IMG/VR virus record: IMGVR_UViG_3300012950_000003
Coordinates: 1 to 60,067 of that record
Direction: 5' to 3' (one strand)
Source of the DNA: a virus
Length of the DNA stretch: 60,067 nucleotides
The notes beneath the pieces were generated by a model that saw only the letters and a program-made list of their open reading frames with translations, was not told the origin of the DNA and searched no databases. Position 1 is the stretch's first letter; each line of letters starts with the position of its first letter. Below are positions 1 through 10,526 of the stretch, piece after piece. The translations under genes and the position numbers were made by a program.

Positions 1-2
1 GG

Positions 3-2183
3 GAGATAAAACACTCTCAGGAAAATATTGAAGCCTACCAAAAAACGATTGACGCCTTTGATCCGACCAAGGGGTTCGGCAAGTTGGGCGGCCAAACCTT
101 CAAGAGTTTGCAAGAGAACGAACATGCCAGAGAAAGATTCTTGTATGAGATGAGCCGGGGCGGGTTGGGCCAATTCCAAGAAGATGCCCGGCATATGCTC
201 TCTCGGTTGGGTGACGTTGAAGGGCAAACAGTAGGCGATTTCTTAGGCGGGATGATCGGTGCCGAAGAGGCTAACATCCAAGCGGCCCAAGATAGTATGG
301 CCGGCCTGAGTATGCAGTTGGAGAATTTGGTTCGAGTTAGCGGCGATGCAGACATTAACCGTTTTGAGCAACTGATTTCCACTTTCAACGACCTGCAAAC
401 TTCAACACAAGCCAAGGCTTGGAATCTGCAACTTGAAATTCTAGCCAAGAATCTCGGTTTGAGTAAAGAGGTTCTGACCGATTTTATTCGGTTGGCCAAA
501 GATGCCAGCCAGTTACCAGCAGTCACGCCACCACCTGCACCGGCCAAAGGCGGTCTAAGTGAAGCCGAAAAAGCCTTGAAGGCAAAGAAGGCTATTGAAG
601 CGGCAACCAAGGCCAGGGAAGAAGCTAAAGCCCGTCAGATGCAGGGCGAAGCTGACCTCAGAGCGCAACAAGAGAAGTTGCGGAAGTTACAGGCCAAGTT
701 AGACAAAGAGGTGGAAGCAGAAAGGGTAGCTGAAGCTGAAAAGACGGCCACCGAAATCAAGCGGGTAAGGACGAAGATGATGCAGGATCTTCTCCGCCAA
801 AATAAAGAGCGATCAGAACAGGCCTTCCAAGACGATTTGGTCACCTATAGACAGCAATTAGAACGGGAAGCTGAAGCTAGCCGCCAAGCCAAGGCCAAAG
901 AACTAGAAGAGCGAAAAAAAGCTGAAGATCTATATTGGATCGCTTATGTTAAGGCTTCCAAGTCAAGGTTCAAACAATTAGCGGATGCGCGCAAAAAGGT
1001 TGATGATGAACGCCGCCGCTTGGATGCCATCAGTTCGCCGGGGATGCGGTTTGACCGTATGCCCGGCATAGGGGATGCGGGAGAAACCGCAGGTGATGTC
1101 AAAACGGTGGCTGATAGCTTTCGTGATTGGGCCGATGGTATAGCTCAAGTTTCTGATGCCTTCGCCTATTTGGGGGAGACATTGGGTATGGAAAGCGAGG
1201 TTTATAAAGAAGGGTTTGAATTTGTCACCAATGCGGCTGATGCTATCAGCAAGATGGCTAGCGGCAACATGGTTGGTGGTGTGATCCAATTATCAATGGC
1301 TGTTTTGGAATTGGTGCCAGCCTTCAAAAAGTTAAAGGAGGCGGCACGGCAATCACCTATACTGGAGACACTTCGCAATCGGTTGGAAGATATACCAAAA
1401 GCGTTCCTTGAAGCTACCGATGAGGATTTTGTTAAGTCGAGGTTGGCGAAGATGGAGGGGGCAGACAAGGAGGCTTTTGACCGATTGGCTAAAAGCATAA
1501 ATTATAAGCTGAACGAAATGGAAGATCATGTCCGAAGGCTCCGCAACAAAAGCCAAGAAATCAGCGGTGCCATTTTGGAGGGGTTACGTGAGGGGTTCGT
1601 CAAAAACGACCTTAGTACCACCTTAGACACTATTTCTGGCTCCATTGACAAGATGCTATATGAAGCGGTATTGCAGGCCAGTATGAGCAAGGCTTGGATG
1701 TCAGGCTCGGTTGGCCGCTTGGCTGTGGAATTGGACAAAGCCTTGGCGGATGCGGTCATTGATGAGGCCGAGAAAAAGACTTTGGCTGGCGTTCGGGCTG
1801 GGGTGGAGGCATTTACTAGGGACGCCCGGTTAAAGGCTTCCGATGCGCTACAAGCCTTGGGCCTCAATCCGCAAGCTATGTTCCCCCAAGCCGAAAAAGA
1901 AGACCGAAAAACACCCGGCCTATCAGTGGCTATTCGCAATATTACCACCCGACAAGCCGATACCTTGACCCGTGTCCTCCGTGGCCAAATGTCGTTACTA
2001 TCTCAAGTAGCGGGTAACACCTTACGTTCAGCAATGGCTCTCGAAACATACTTACCGTCCGTGTCGAATACTTTGGAACAGAACCAAGGCCGACCAGCGG
2101 CCGAACAGGTTACCAGCTTTAATAGGCAATCAAATTTGATAGATTCATATTTCCAACAACAGGCGGCAATGGGCGGAGCCTGA
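3..2183 (+). CDS. Tape measure protein, carboxyl part (5' end lies outside the left edge)
   Basis: This is the carboxyl portion of the tail-length tape measure protein. The frame is open from base 3; the first internal ATG (84) is not a convincing start, and the 27 codons before it look like the same protein. About 726 residues are present. Residues about 180-330 are a long charged coiled coil rich in Ala, Glu, Lys and Arg, after a Pro-rich hinge (PPPAPAKGG). The rest is helical, with a more hydrophobic stretch around residues 400-440. Its amino-terminal part is the gene entering the right edge at 58977. Tail-tip genes follow 19 bases downstream, as expected. Joining the two window ends directly leaves the frames offset, so the junction is incomplete or contains an error. 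Confidence 0.85.
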   Translation, partial: EIKHSQENIEAYQKTIDAFDPTKGFGKLGGQTFKSLQENEHARERFLYEMSRGGLGQFQEDARHMLSRLGDVEGQTVGDFLGGMIGAEEANIQAAQDSMAGLSMQLENLVRVSGDADINRFEQLISTFNDLQTSTQAKAWNLQLEILAKNLGLSKEVLTDFIRLAKDASQLPAVTPPPAPAKGGLSEAEKALKAKKAIEAATKAREEAKARQMQGEADLRAQQEKLRKLQAKLDKEVEAERVAEAEKTATEIKRVRTKMMQDLLRQNKERSEQAFQDDLVTYRQQLEREAEASRQAKAKELEERKKAEDLYWIAYVKASKSRFKQLADARKKVDDERRRLDAISSPGMRFDRMPGIGDAGETAGDVKTVADSFRDWADGIAQVSDAFAYLGETLGMESEVYKEGFEFVTNAADAISKMASGNMVGGVIQLSMAVLELVPAFKKLKEAARQSPILETLRNRLEDIPKAFLEATDEDFVKSRLAKMEGADKEAFDRLAKSINYKLNEMEDHVRRLRNKSQEISGAILEGLREGFVKNDLSTTLDTISGSIDKMLYEAVLQASMSKAWMSGSVGRLAVELDKALADAVIDEAEKKTLAGVRAGVEAFTRDARLKASDALQALGLNPQAMFPQAEKEDRKTPGLSVAIRNITTRQADTLTRVLRGQMSLLSQVAGNTLRSAMALETYLPSVSNTLEQNQGRPAAEQVTSFNRQSNLIDSYFQQQAAMGGA

Positions 2184-2202
2184 TCATTGATAGGAGTTCA
2201 TA

Positions 2203-5200
2203 ATGGCTAATCAGCTAGTAAAGATTAACGGCAGAAATTTATATGACGGGCTAGTGACTGAGGTTGGCGGCGTGACCCACAACTGCAACTTCGAGACCTT
2301 GACGGTATCGGGCCGGGGTTTGGCACCAACCAGAGATCGCCAACTGCAGTTCCCGGGTGATGTTGGAGCTAGGGATTACGGCAGTTTGCCGGACGTGCGA
2401 AGGATTACCGTTAATGGGATTTTGCACGCTGACACCATCCAAGCCTTTGAATATGGCATGGATCAGTTAAAACAGCTTGGCCGCAACCGTTTGAAGGTAG
2501 ACGAGATATTGTATGGTGAGGTGGAAGCTCAGACCTTATGGTTCGCGGATGAAAGTATCGTGGCTGGGCCGTTCGTATATTCCCATGAGGGGACGGATGG
2601 GAGTGGGGATTATTATATTGTCAATTCTGCATCTCCAATCGCCTCTTATGATCAGTGGGGTCCGAAATGGACGGCACTTGGATCAACGGCGGCCGACATC
2701 TCGACATATGATTATAAGATAGAGTTCACCAATAGTGCTAACGATTATTATAATGGGTTTCTGTTTGATTTCTGGAAAATAGGCAGTAATTCTAACCAGA
2801 GACAGCTTTACATTAAGCCGACGGCTAATTTCACCTCAGCCCCAACAGCAGGCGATATTTTTTGGGTCCGTGATGACCGCTATTACCTAGTTAATTATAG
2901 TGGCACCATGAACGAGGAACGGTTGACCCGTCAGTGGTTCGCTCACGGATTTGCCAACATCACTTTACCCTTCAAAGCGGTGTACCCTTTCGCGGTTAGT
3001 GAGGTCAAAACTACCGAGTTCACACCTAACGCCACCAACGGCTATTTCAAGAGCATCAATACCGGTACAGCCCCAACTTTCCCGGTTTACCGTATTAAAG
3101 GCGCGGCTAATACTCCCACCATCGTGGAAGCCACCCATTCGCTAGTATGGAACGCCAACGACAATAACGCCACCAACATTCTGGGCGATACAGTAGGGGC
3201 CACCGTTTCAGCGGCCGGGTTCTACGGTCAGACCGGCAAGTTGAACCAAGCTATCGCTTTTGATAGCAATCAGGACAAAACCAAAGGGGATGCCCTCACT
3301 GTCACGAATCCCGAGACTCGGAATGGTATGGGGATCGGGGCGGCTCTTAATGCCAACCAAGCCACCATCTCTTTTTGGGCTAAAAAGGCGGGGGACTGGA
3401 GCTTAGACCTTGGGGGGGTAACAAACGAGTATCTTTTTGCCAATGGGAATCTATATATCACTATAGATCACCCTACAGACAGGCTCTATTTCCAACGAGG
3501 CGGAGTCAACAATTATGTGTCGACAACTACATTAACGGGGGGCAATTGGTATCTGGTTGTAGGGCGGTGGGATTCCAGGCGTGCCGGGTGGTCAACAGCC
3601 TACGCCTCTGCATATATATCTTTCGAGATCTACGACACTTCGGGTAGCCTTATTTTGAATAGCAACGCCTCCTCCAACCCCAACGACCCGGACACTGCCT
3701 ATGATATCACCCTTGGCAGCTCCTTGGGCAGTATTCAGTATTGGGACGGCCTGATCGACGATCTGGCCATTTGGGACCGCCCCTTATCAGACACCGAAGT
3801 CTCCACCCTAGTCAACTCCGGCACAGGTGTCCGAGCCGATACCGTAGCCTCCAGCGAGTTGGTGTATTATTCGGACTTCGATCAAACCGTCGGGACGGTA
3901 TTTGATGACGAGCAAATCGCCTCCTCCAACATGGACACGGCGCAGGTTTCGGCCACTACTACCACCACGGCTACTATTGCCGGATACGGTGACAAGATCT
4001 TTCCGGGTACTGATCGGTTTGTTCTCTACGACGAAACCGGCTACAAGGTACAAAGCACAGTAGCAACCTCGGCTGATACGAGCATCACCTATGCCACCCT
4101 AACAGACGCCGATAAAGTCGGGGTTTATGCCACGCTGAACGGGAGCCAAGGGTTCAGCCAGGGGGATATACTAAATGCCGGCACCTCTGATTTGGCGACA
4201 AGCTGTTGGTTCAATATCCCGGAAGGTACTGCTGATGGGAATTATTTTGTGATCTACAAACGCGACGGCGGGATGTTATATAATTGTGCCATCACGATAC
4301 TCGCTGGTGGGACACAAGCCCTCCTGAACAGCTCTTATTATACCGATTGGTCAAATTATCTGTACCGGTATTCAACTAATATGATAAGTGCAATAGATGG
4401 CAAATGGCATCACGCCTTTTTTGTTTGGGATAATTCAACCCAGACGGTCCAATTTTATTTGGATGGTACGGATATTAGTGGTAGCGGTAGCTCCGTTGCT
4501 GGCACGGTCACTACTGTTTCGCCGTCCGCGAATATATATGTGGGCATCGACTACACAGGGTCGGCCAACTTTTGGGCCGCTAACGGCAAAATTAAAGATT
4601 TGCGGGTATGGGCCGGTAATGATTTGGGAGCCGCCTCATTACATGCCGCCGCCGCCCTGACCCTTGCCAGCAACCCAAATGGGGCTTCTGTTTCTATCAA
4701 CTCTCATGCCGAAGATGCCTGGTGGTTGATGTCCGATGCCGCCACGGACACAACTTTGGCCGACAGCTCGGCCAGTTCAAACACGCTAGCTTTAGTCGGC
4801 GGCGTAGATACCAACTACGGCACCCACTCCCGCACCCAACTGGCATACATCAGCAGAAACCTGATCGCCGATGGGGGCATGGAAAATGGCGGGATTGGGG
4901 GGAGGTTGCAAGGAGACGCGGCGTCTTCCTATTCCACAATCACCAGCCAAGTCAAAAAAGATGCCCAATCAATCCAGATTACCAACGGAGACGCAACACC
5001 AGCGGCATTCCGTAACGTTTTTACCACGGCCAGCGGCGAAGATTATGTCATCCGGGCATGGCATCGAGGGGCGGCGACTATCGCCTTCGTGAATATGATG
5101 ACAGTGGGGGCGACGGCAATTATTAACACCACCCAAGCCGGAGTCACGGCCAATACTTGGGGTTTCGTTGAGTCTTGTTATGAGGCGGCGGGAGCCTCTA

Positions 5201-6525
5201 CTGATTTAAGTATTATTTCGAGCAGTACCACTGACACTGAGACTTGCCAATACGACGACCTAAAAATCCTGCCCAACTTGGTGGATAACGGCGGCATGGA
5301 GGGGGGAGCTGGTCCGCCCACGGGGTGGACGCAAGAGGCCGGCGCCACAGTAACCTCAGACACTGATGAGCATAGCGGAACAAATTCACTGCTGATTACA
5401 GCGACCGGGGGCGATCAGGGGGCTAATCAATCCTTATCTGGTGCTTTTGTGGCAGGAAACTGGTATGAATTAAGCCTATGGTATAAAAAGGGGACGGCTA
5501 CAGGGAAAGTGATGATAAATGATGGGGCGGCCAATGTCGTGTCGGCCACTGACTTGACAGAGACCTCATACACGCGGCGGAGCTGGATATTTAAGGCCGG
5601 AGGAACAGGTGCAGGCATCTATATTAGAGCGGTTAGTGCCGGTACTGTTTATTTTGACGACATAGCCATAGTCCACCGCCCCGACCTGTCCGCCTCCTTC
5701 AACAACATGACCAACGGCTATCGCTTCGAGCCGACGAGATTGACGCGGGGGTATAAAACGGGCTACAACGAGAAATATGATTTTTCGGGCCAAACGATTA
5801 ACCTTGATGATTACTCCATACGGACTGTGTTTAGGCCACAATACCCGTCGGCGGTAGCCGAGGACAGCTACATTATCAATGTGTATAGTGATGGGAATGA
5901 TTATATAGCTGTCAAATACGATAACGCATCCGATAAGTTTGTGTTCCACCGAAAGGCTGGTGGGGTGCATTATTACGCATATTCGCCTGTGATGAACTTC
6001 TCACAGGACGATGAAATCGAAATAGGGTGCAGTTTTGATACCACCAACGGGATGAAGATTTATGTAAACGGTTCAAATGCAGGGGCGACTAATCAGGCGT
6101 CGACAACTACCGCAAGCTACATCCCAGCGGCGGCCTCTGTCTTAATTGGAACGTATTCTACAACATCTGGAAATTATCCGCCGGTTCTGATCGACGACCT
6201 CGAAATCCTGGCCAAATCGCAACCCGATGAATGGTTCGCCGAACAACACGCCAAACGGAACGCGGCCAAGTTTGAGAACCTGAAAGCGGTTTATGCTTCC
6301 ACCTTGGATGCGGGAGACATCTTGACCTTAGACTCCAACACCACCAAGGTAATCGCTAGGGCCAAACTGTGGGACGCTTCGGCCAGCACTGATACTGATG
6401 CCCTGACCAATATGACCATCAACCAGAGCAAGATGCCGATCTTGTCACCTACCAAGTCGATGTTGTATTTTCCTAATTCGATACCCTCTGGTGTTGAGAT
6501 TTATTACCGCAATAACTTCCAATAG
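2203..6525 (+). CDS. Large distal tail (Dit-like) protein with LamG/lectin and CBM-like domains
   Basis: The protein has 1440 residues. The first ~270 residues resemble siphovirus distal tail proteins that cap the tail tube. They are followed by at least three concanavalin/LamG-type jelly-roll segments (around residues 330-540, 640-870 and 1180-1340), recognisable by repeats such as WHHAFFVWDNSTQTVQFYLDG and 'IDDLAIWDRPLSDTE'. Two CBM4/9-like modules begin NLIADGGMENGG (~885) and NLVDNGGMEGG (~1025). Such domains bind carbohydrate, so a role in recognising the host surface is likely. No peptidase or hydrolase motif is evident. The start at 2203 has GGAG (2193) upstream. The gene follows the tape measure and precedes the tail-tip protein, which is the canonical Dit position. 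The Dit call is inferred from position and the amino-terminal region; the lectin-like character is visible in the sequence. Confidence 0.75.
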   Translation: MANQLVKINGRNLYDGLVTEVGGVTHNCNFETLTVSGRGLAPTRDRQLQFPGDVGARDYGSLPDVRRITVNGILHADTIQAFEYGMDQLKQLGRNRLKVDEILYGEVEAQTLWFADESIVAGPFVYSHEGTDGSGDYYIVNSASPIASYDQWGPKWTALGSTAADISTYDYKIEFTNSANDYYNGFLFDFWKIGSNSNQRQLYIKPTANFTSAPTAGDIFWVRDDRYYLVNYSGTMNEERLTRQWFAHGFANITLPFKAVYPFAVSEVKTTEFTPNATNGYFKSINTGTAPTFPVYRIKGAANTPTIVEATHSLVWNANDNNATNILGDTVGATVSAAGFYGQTGKLNQAIAFDSNQDKTKGDALTVTNPETRNGMGIGAALNANQATISFWAKKAGDWSLDLGGVTNEYLFANGNLYITIDHPTDRLYFQRGGVNNYVSTTTLTGGNWYLVVGRWDSRRAGWSTAYASAYISFEIYDTSGSLILNSNASSNPNDPDTAYDITLGSSLGSIQYWDGLIDDLAIWDRPLSDTEVSTLVNSGTGVRADTVASSELVYYSDFDQTVGTVFDDEQIASSNMDTAQVSATTTTTATIAGYGDKIFPGTDRFVLYDETGYKVQSTVATSADTSITYATLTDADKVGVYATLNGSQGFSQGDILNAGTSDLATSCWFNIPEGTADGNYFVIYKRDGGMLYNCAITILAGGTQALLNSSYYTDWSNYLYRYSTNMISAIDGKWHHAFFVWDNSTQTVQFYLDGTDISGSGSSVAGTVTTVSPSANIYVGIDYTGSANFWAANGKIKDLRVWAGNDLGAASLHAAAALTLASNPNGASVSINSHAEDAWWLMSDAATDTTLADSSASSNTLALVGGVDTNYGTHSRTQLAYISRNLIADGGMENGGIGGRLQGDAASSYSTITSQVKKDAQSIQITNGDATPAAFRNVFTTASGEDYVIRAWHRGAATIAFVNMMTVGATAIINTTQAGVTANTWGFVESCYEAAGASTDLSIISSSTTDTETCQYDDLKILPNLVDNGGMEGGAGPPTGWTQEAGATVTSDTDEHSGTNSLLITATGGDQGANQSLSGAFVAGNWYELSLWYKKGTATGKVMINDGAANVVSATDLTETSYTRRSWIFKAGGTGAGIYIRAVSAGTVYFDDIAIVHRPDLSASFNNMTNGYRFEPTRLTRGYKTGYNEKYDFSGQTINLDDYSIRTVFRPQYPSAVAEDSYIINVYSDGNDYIAVKYDNASDKFVFHRKAGGVHYYAYSPVMNFSQDDEIEIGCSFDTTNGMKIYVNGSNAGATNQASTTTASYIPAAASVLIGTYSTTSGNYPPVLIDDLEILAKSQPDEWFAEQHAKRNAAKFENLKAVYASTLDAGDILTLDSNTTKVIARAKLWDASASTDTDALTNMTINQSKMPILSPTKSMLYFPNSIPSGVEIYYRNNFQ

Positions 6526-6533
6526 GCCGATCA

Positions 6534-9500
6534 ATGCTTGAGAGTTACCGCCTAGAAGTTTGGAACGGCAAAACTGAAACCGTTGGGGGGACGGAATACC
6601 CTCCTAACGGCCTCAGAATGGCTTTTCTGGACAGTATTGACTTTAATAGTGTTCAAGTGTCGGAGGACTTGGTCGGAGGCCACAGGATCGAATTTCGGGC
6701 GGCTTACGACGATCCGGCCTTGGAGCATGTGACCGCCTTCAATTATTTGCGGTTGGTGGATTTACGGACCGATGTTTTGGAGACCACCATCACGGCCATA
6801 AATTCCTCTACTGGCGTAGTGCTGGATGCTACCACCGGCCCGGCTTTCTTGACCAATTTAGCTATAGATGATGTGGTGACTGTTAATTTAGCTGACACGG
6901 TATACCGTAGCACGGTCAACAGCATTGATGCCGCTAGTGTCAGTATCCGTCAATGGTCACGGGGTGAGGTTGGCACTACCCAAGTCAAGACAGCGGCCGA
7001 CCATGCTGGCCGTACCATCCAGAGAACCGATTATCGGCTCTACCGGATCAAGCAGGTCGAGTATCAACGTGACCAGCAAGGCATTTTATCGGCCCGGATC
7101 CAAGCTGACCATTTCAGTTACGATATGGCCAACCTGCCTTTTATTGTTAGCGGTCGAGCGGATATAGCCTATTCTCAAAACCAGTTAGGAGCTTCACGCC
7201 CGTCTTGGGAACAAGACCCCACCAGTTTATTAGGGGAGGTTTTAAGCCCTTTCAGCAATAGTTTCGCCGCCGGCCGGGTCGATTTTTCTGACACTAGCAA
7301 CAAGGAGGCCGTTTTTAGGTCGGATTCGTGTCTACGAGCCGCCCGTAGTTTGGCCCCCATTTGGGAAGGTGACCTGTCTATCAATGAAGATGGGCTAGCC
7401 GATCTCCTCTATTTCAAAGGCAGGCACTCCGGCATGAGTGTGATCTATGGCCGGAATCTGGAATCTTTGAGCAAGCACCAAGACGCTTCAGAATTAGCCA
7501 CCGAGATTTATCCGGTTGGCGCATCTTCCGCCTGGGAAGATACCTATACCGGCCTCGTCCAAGATTTCCATACCGCCACTTACAGCACGGGCCGTCAAAC
7601 CTCGCGCCAGATGTTACGGATCGCCAATAATTGGGCCGGCGGTGATAGGAAGTTTCGGGTCGGTGATGTGATAGCTGTTTACAATGATGTCTGGGCTACT
7701 GGTGTGGTTTCCCAAAGTTCGGACAGGTTGACCTTGACCTTGGATGCTACCAAGGGGCCGGGGTTAGCTACCGTCACCACTTATGCCGGCCTGAAAGCCA
7801 GTGCCTATCGGGGTGGGATCGCCTTTATTTATTCAGGTACTGAAGCTGGCCAGATCAGGAATATTGTTGATAATGGCGGCTTGACGGTGACTTTAGACCA
7901 AGCCTTCGGTGGAGATCCGACTGGCGGCGAAATTTGGCTGATCCGTAACCCAGAGATAACCGAGGTCTTGGGGTTCAATTACCTGACCGGCACCGCCACC
8001 TCTGGCACGTCCAACACCTTGACCGATAGTGGAGCCTCATTCGGTGATTATACCAGCACTGGTTGGATCGAGATTGCTAGCGGGACCGGATTGGGCCAAG
8101 TTCGGGCCGTCTATAATAATACCTCCACCGTGATCACGGTGGCTTCGGATTGGGATACCACCCCTGACAGTTCGAGTGTCTATATGCTCTGGAACAACCA
8201 TCTAGCGACTGGAACTGGCAGTTATTTTATGCAGGTCGGAAAGTTGAAGCGACAACCTTCTAGCGCCTCCTACGAGACGGGCGGTAGTACCGTCGGCCAA
8301 TATGGGGCCGGAGGGGTCAGCATGATGGTTAAGGTCGATACTGAGGAGCCGTTGACGGTCGGCAAATCGTTCAACTACCGGTCATCATTACGGTATTATC
8401 ATCGGGGCGGAACCAATGCCCATACTGTCAGCTTGGTGGATGCGTCAGAGAGTAGCAAATTCACCCATGTCGGCCGGGTCAGGATCAATGAGTATCTACC
8501 GACCCTGACGGCAGGAGACCCAGCCATCGGCATCCCGGTTAAACAGGTTCTGGAGACCCGGATCACCTCTATCAGCAATAATTATTTGATCCTTCCGCCT
8601 TCTCCTATCAGTGAGCCAACTACTGGTGATCCGACCACCTTTGCCAGTGTGGAGGCGGTGACGTTCAAAGACCAAACGGCTAGCGACAATTATGGGCAAG
8701 TCAGCCGGTTCGTGTCGGACGAACAGATCCATCGGCCTGACGACCTAGCCAATAAAGCCCTGAAGACTTTAGCCAAATCGTCGATTCCCAAGACCCGCTA
8801 TTCGGTCAAGTTTGGCGAGTTATACGAGATCGACCCCATCCTTTATGATACCGAGAAAGCTAATGTCGGTGATCTATTCGATGTCTATGACGAGTCGGCC
8901 ACCGCCGCCACTTACCAAGACAACCTGATCGACCCTAATGAGTTTCAAATCGTTATCCCGGCCACGGCCAGATTAGCTCATGCAACTGATTTCACCGTAA
9001 TCTACTATATCGCCGGCGGTACCATTTCCTTGATTGAGAACCAATATCGAGGGGCCAAGCTCGGCTTCGGGCGTAGCACCATCACCTTGATAGATGAATT
9101 TATGAAATTCTATGCGGTTGTAGCTAACACTGATTCCCAAATCGTAATTGAAAGGATGGACGAAACGGTCGATGCTTGGGCATTTGAGCCAGCCAACATG
9201 AGTTCAACGCCGTACGGAGGCGGGATTCGCAACAGCTTGCGAATTATCGAGAAAAGTTGGAACCCGTTCGATCCGCGCCAAATGACAGTCGAGGTTTCTA
9301 ATGCCGAGGATATGATGGCCTCATTGCCTCAACTGCAACTGAAGCAAGATCTGGCCGGCAAGAAAACCCAAACTGGAACCAATAACGCTAATATCCAAGC
9401 CAACATTCCGGTCTGTATGCACTGGTCAAGTGAAAAACGGAGGTGCGTTCGGTCGGCCCCGCCCAACTGGTTCTGCAATTCCATCTACGCCAATAAAGAC

Positions 9501-9965
9501 GGCAAGTTGACCGATGAATTGAAACCGATCACCAAAGCCATGTGCAAGGGATTCCAGACACCGGTTGATCGTGACCTCCCTACCGTTACCAAGACCATGA
9601 TTACCACTATTTCAAGTCTGGCTTATGATGCCTCTGCTACCAACCCGTCATCGTTTACTACCATTTCAGTTGATTTGCCGGTAATTGTGAGAGATGCTAG
9701 TCAGGTCAAAGTGACCCCAATAGGCATGACCAAAGATGCGGATACTGGGAGCGAGGTACAGAAACCGCCCCGCAAATTAAAATACAAAATCAAACTTGAC
9801 GGACTTAACGACCTGAAACCTTACGACCCGGTAAAAGGTACAGGTATCGTTTTGGATGGTTGGCAAATGGATGGAAACGATCCAGACCATGAAGGCACCT
9901 ATGAGATCAGCCTGACCGGATCTGATGCTTCCTATTATTACGATCAATTTATGGCTTCGCAATAA
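6534..9965 (+). CDS. Tail-tip / tail-associated (Tal-like) structural protein
   Basis: This 1143-residue protein follows the Dit-like gene and holds the usual place of the siphovirus tail-associated protein. The amino-terminal ~200 residues (opening MLESYRLEVWNG) look like the hub fold of baseplate proteins. The middle contains several beta-rich repeats with 'GTGLGQVRAVYNNTSTVITV' and 'GTEAGQIRNIVDNGGLTVTL', typical of tail-fibre adaptor segments. The last ~250 residues include a Cys-containing stretch (CMHWSSEKRRC, then WFC and MCKGF) that may be disulfide- or metal-stabilised. I see no lysozyme or peptidase catalytic motif. It overlaps the next gene by one base (TAATG), so the two are translationally coupled. 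Exact function beyond tail tip is not assignable from sequence. Confidence 0.7.
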   Translation: MLESYRLEVWNGKTETVGGTEYPPNGLRMAFLDSIDFNSVQVSEDLVGGHRIEFRAAYDDPALEHVTAFNYLRLVDLRTDVLETTITAINSSTGVVLDATTGPAFLTNLAIDDVVTVNLADTVYRSTVNSIDAASVSIRQWSRGEVGTTQVKTAADHAGRTIQRTDYRLYRIKQVEYQRDQQGILSARIQADHFSYDMANLPFIVSGRADIAYSQNQLGASRPSWEQDPTSLLGEVLSPFSNSFAAGRVDFSDTSNKEAVFRSDSCLRAARSLAPIWEGDLSINEDGLADLLYFKGRHSGMSVIYGRNLESLSKHQDASELATEIYPVGASSAWEDTYTGLVQDFHTATYSTGRQTSRQMLRIANNWAGGDRKFRVGDVIAVYNDVWATGVVSQSSDRLTLTLDATKGPGLATVTTYAGLKASAYRGGIAFIYSGTEAGQIRNIVDNGGLTVTLDQAFGGDPTGGEIWLIRNPEITEVLGFNYLTGTATSGTSNTLTDSGASFGDYTSTGWIEIASGTGLGQVRAVYNNTSTVITVASDWDTTPDSSSVYMLWNNHLATGTGSYFMQVGKLKRQPSSASYETGGSTVGQYGAGGVSMMVKVDTEEPLTVGKSFNYRSSLRYYHRGGTNAHTVSLVDASESSKFTHVGRVRINEYLPTLTAGDPAIGIPVKQVLETRITSISNNYLILPPSPISEPTTGDPTTFASVEAVTFKDQTASDNYGQVSRFVSDEQIHRPDDLANKALKTLAKSSIPKTRYSVKFGELYEIDPILYDTEKANVGDLFDVYDESATAATYQDNLIDPNEFQIVIPATARLAHATDFTVIYYIAGGTISLIENQYRGAKLGFGRSTITLIDEFMKFYAVVANTDSQIVIERMDETVDAWAFEPANMSSTPYGGGIRNSLRIIEKSWNPFDPRQMTVEVSNAEDMMASLPQLQLKQDLAGKKTQTGTNNANIQANIPVCMHWSSEKRRCVRSAPPNWFCNSIYANKDGKLTDELKPITKAMCKGFQTPVDRDLPTVTKTMITTISSLAYDASATNPSSFTTISVDLPVIVRDASQVKVTPIGMTKDADTGSEVQKPPRKLKYKIKLDGLNDLKPYDPVKGTGIVLDGWQMDGNDPDHEGTYEISLTGSDASYYYDQFMASQ

Positions 9966-10336
9966 TGGCTAATAACGTCCCAAAAACCGAACTGGATTAT
10001 GCCAACTCGGTCAACCACGAACTGCTGGAGTTGATCCTATATCGCCAGAAAAGGAAATATGCTTTGAGTGCATCCTTGTTGGCGGTTCTGTTGGCCTTGA
10101 TCATGGGCTTGCTGGTGATGGCGGCTGGGAAATATGAGATCGACGCTGGGGTGGAGACCCTATTGACTATCACCGTCACCGCCGTGGCAACAAGCATGTC
10201 CAAGCTGACCGATTTCTGGTTTAACAACCAAAGTGATGACGCCCAATTGGTGAAAGAAGCCACTAGCTTCAGCTTGGGGCTAAACGGCCCCAGCAAGGGG
10301 GAAGGGAACGAAGGAGATGAGACTGAAACTGGTTAG
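9965..10336 (+). CDS. Small membrane protein, two transmembrane segments
   Basis: The protein has 123 residues and two hydrophobic helices (about residues 34-54 and 65-82) separated by a short loop (GKYEIDAG). The carboxyl tail is hydrophilic and ends in a Gly/Glu-rich stretch. It overlaps the tail-tip gene and opens a run of small membrane proteins that reaches 13767. That position after the tail genes suits a holin or holin-like protein, but there is no family signature that decides it. The start codon is set by the TAATG overlap. Confidence 0.6.
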   Translation: MANNVPKTELDYANSVNHELLELILYRQKRKYALSASLLAVLLALIMGLLVMAAGKYEIDAGVETLLTITVTAVATSMSKLTDFWFNNQSDDAQLVKEATSFSLGLNGPSKGEGNEGDETETG

Positions 10337-10526
10337 AAATTCGGACCATGTGTTCGGGGAGCTTGACCGATATTGGCATGCCAAGGTGGAAGTGGCTGGC
10401 GAGGTTATGCAAGATATTTTGCTGACTGAATCACAAATCAAGGATGCCATCAAGAGAGCCAAACGGAAAGACGAACTGCTCAACGGCACCAAATCGTGGG
10501 GTGAGAAGCTGTTCGGGTGGTGGTAA
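10317..10526 (+). CDS. Hypothetical small protein
   Basis: The product has 69 residues, is basic, mostly helical, and ends KLFGWW. I do not recognise a family. It overlaps the preceding membrane protein by 20 bases, with GGAG upstream of the ATG, and is followed directly by the cytidylyltransferase-like gene whose ATG abuts its stop (TAAATG). Tight packing in the same direction supports real translation. The amphipathic helix and Trp-rich end might associate with membranes, which would fit the surrounding small membrane genes, but this is inference only. Confidence 0.55.
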   Translation: MRLKLVRNSDHVFGELDRYWHAKVEVAGEVMQDILLTESQIKDAIKRAKRKDELLNGTKSWGEKLFGWW

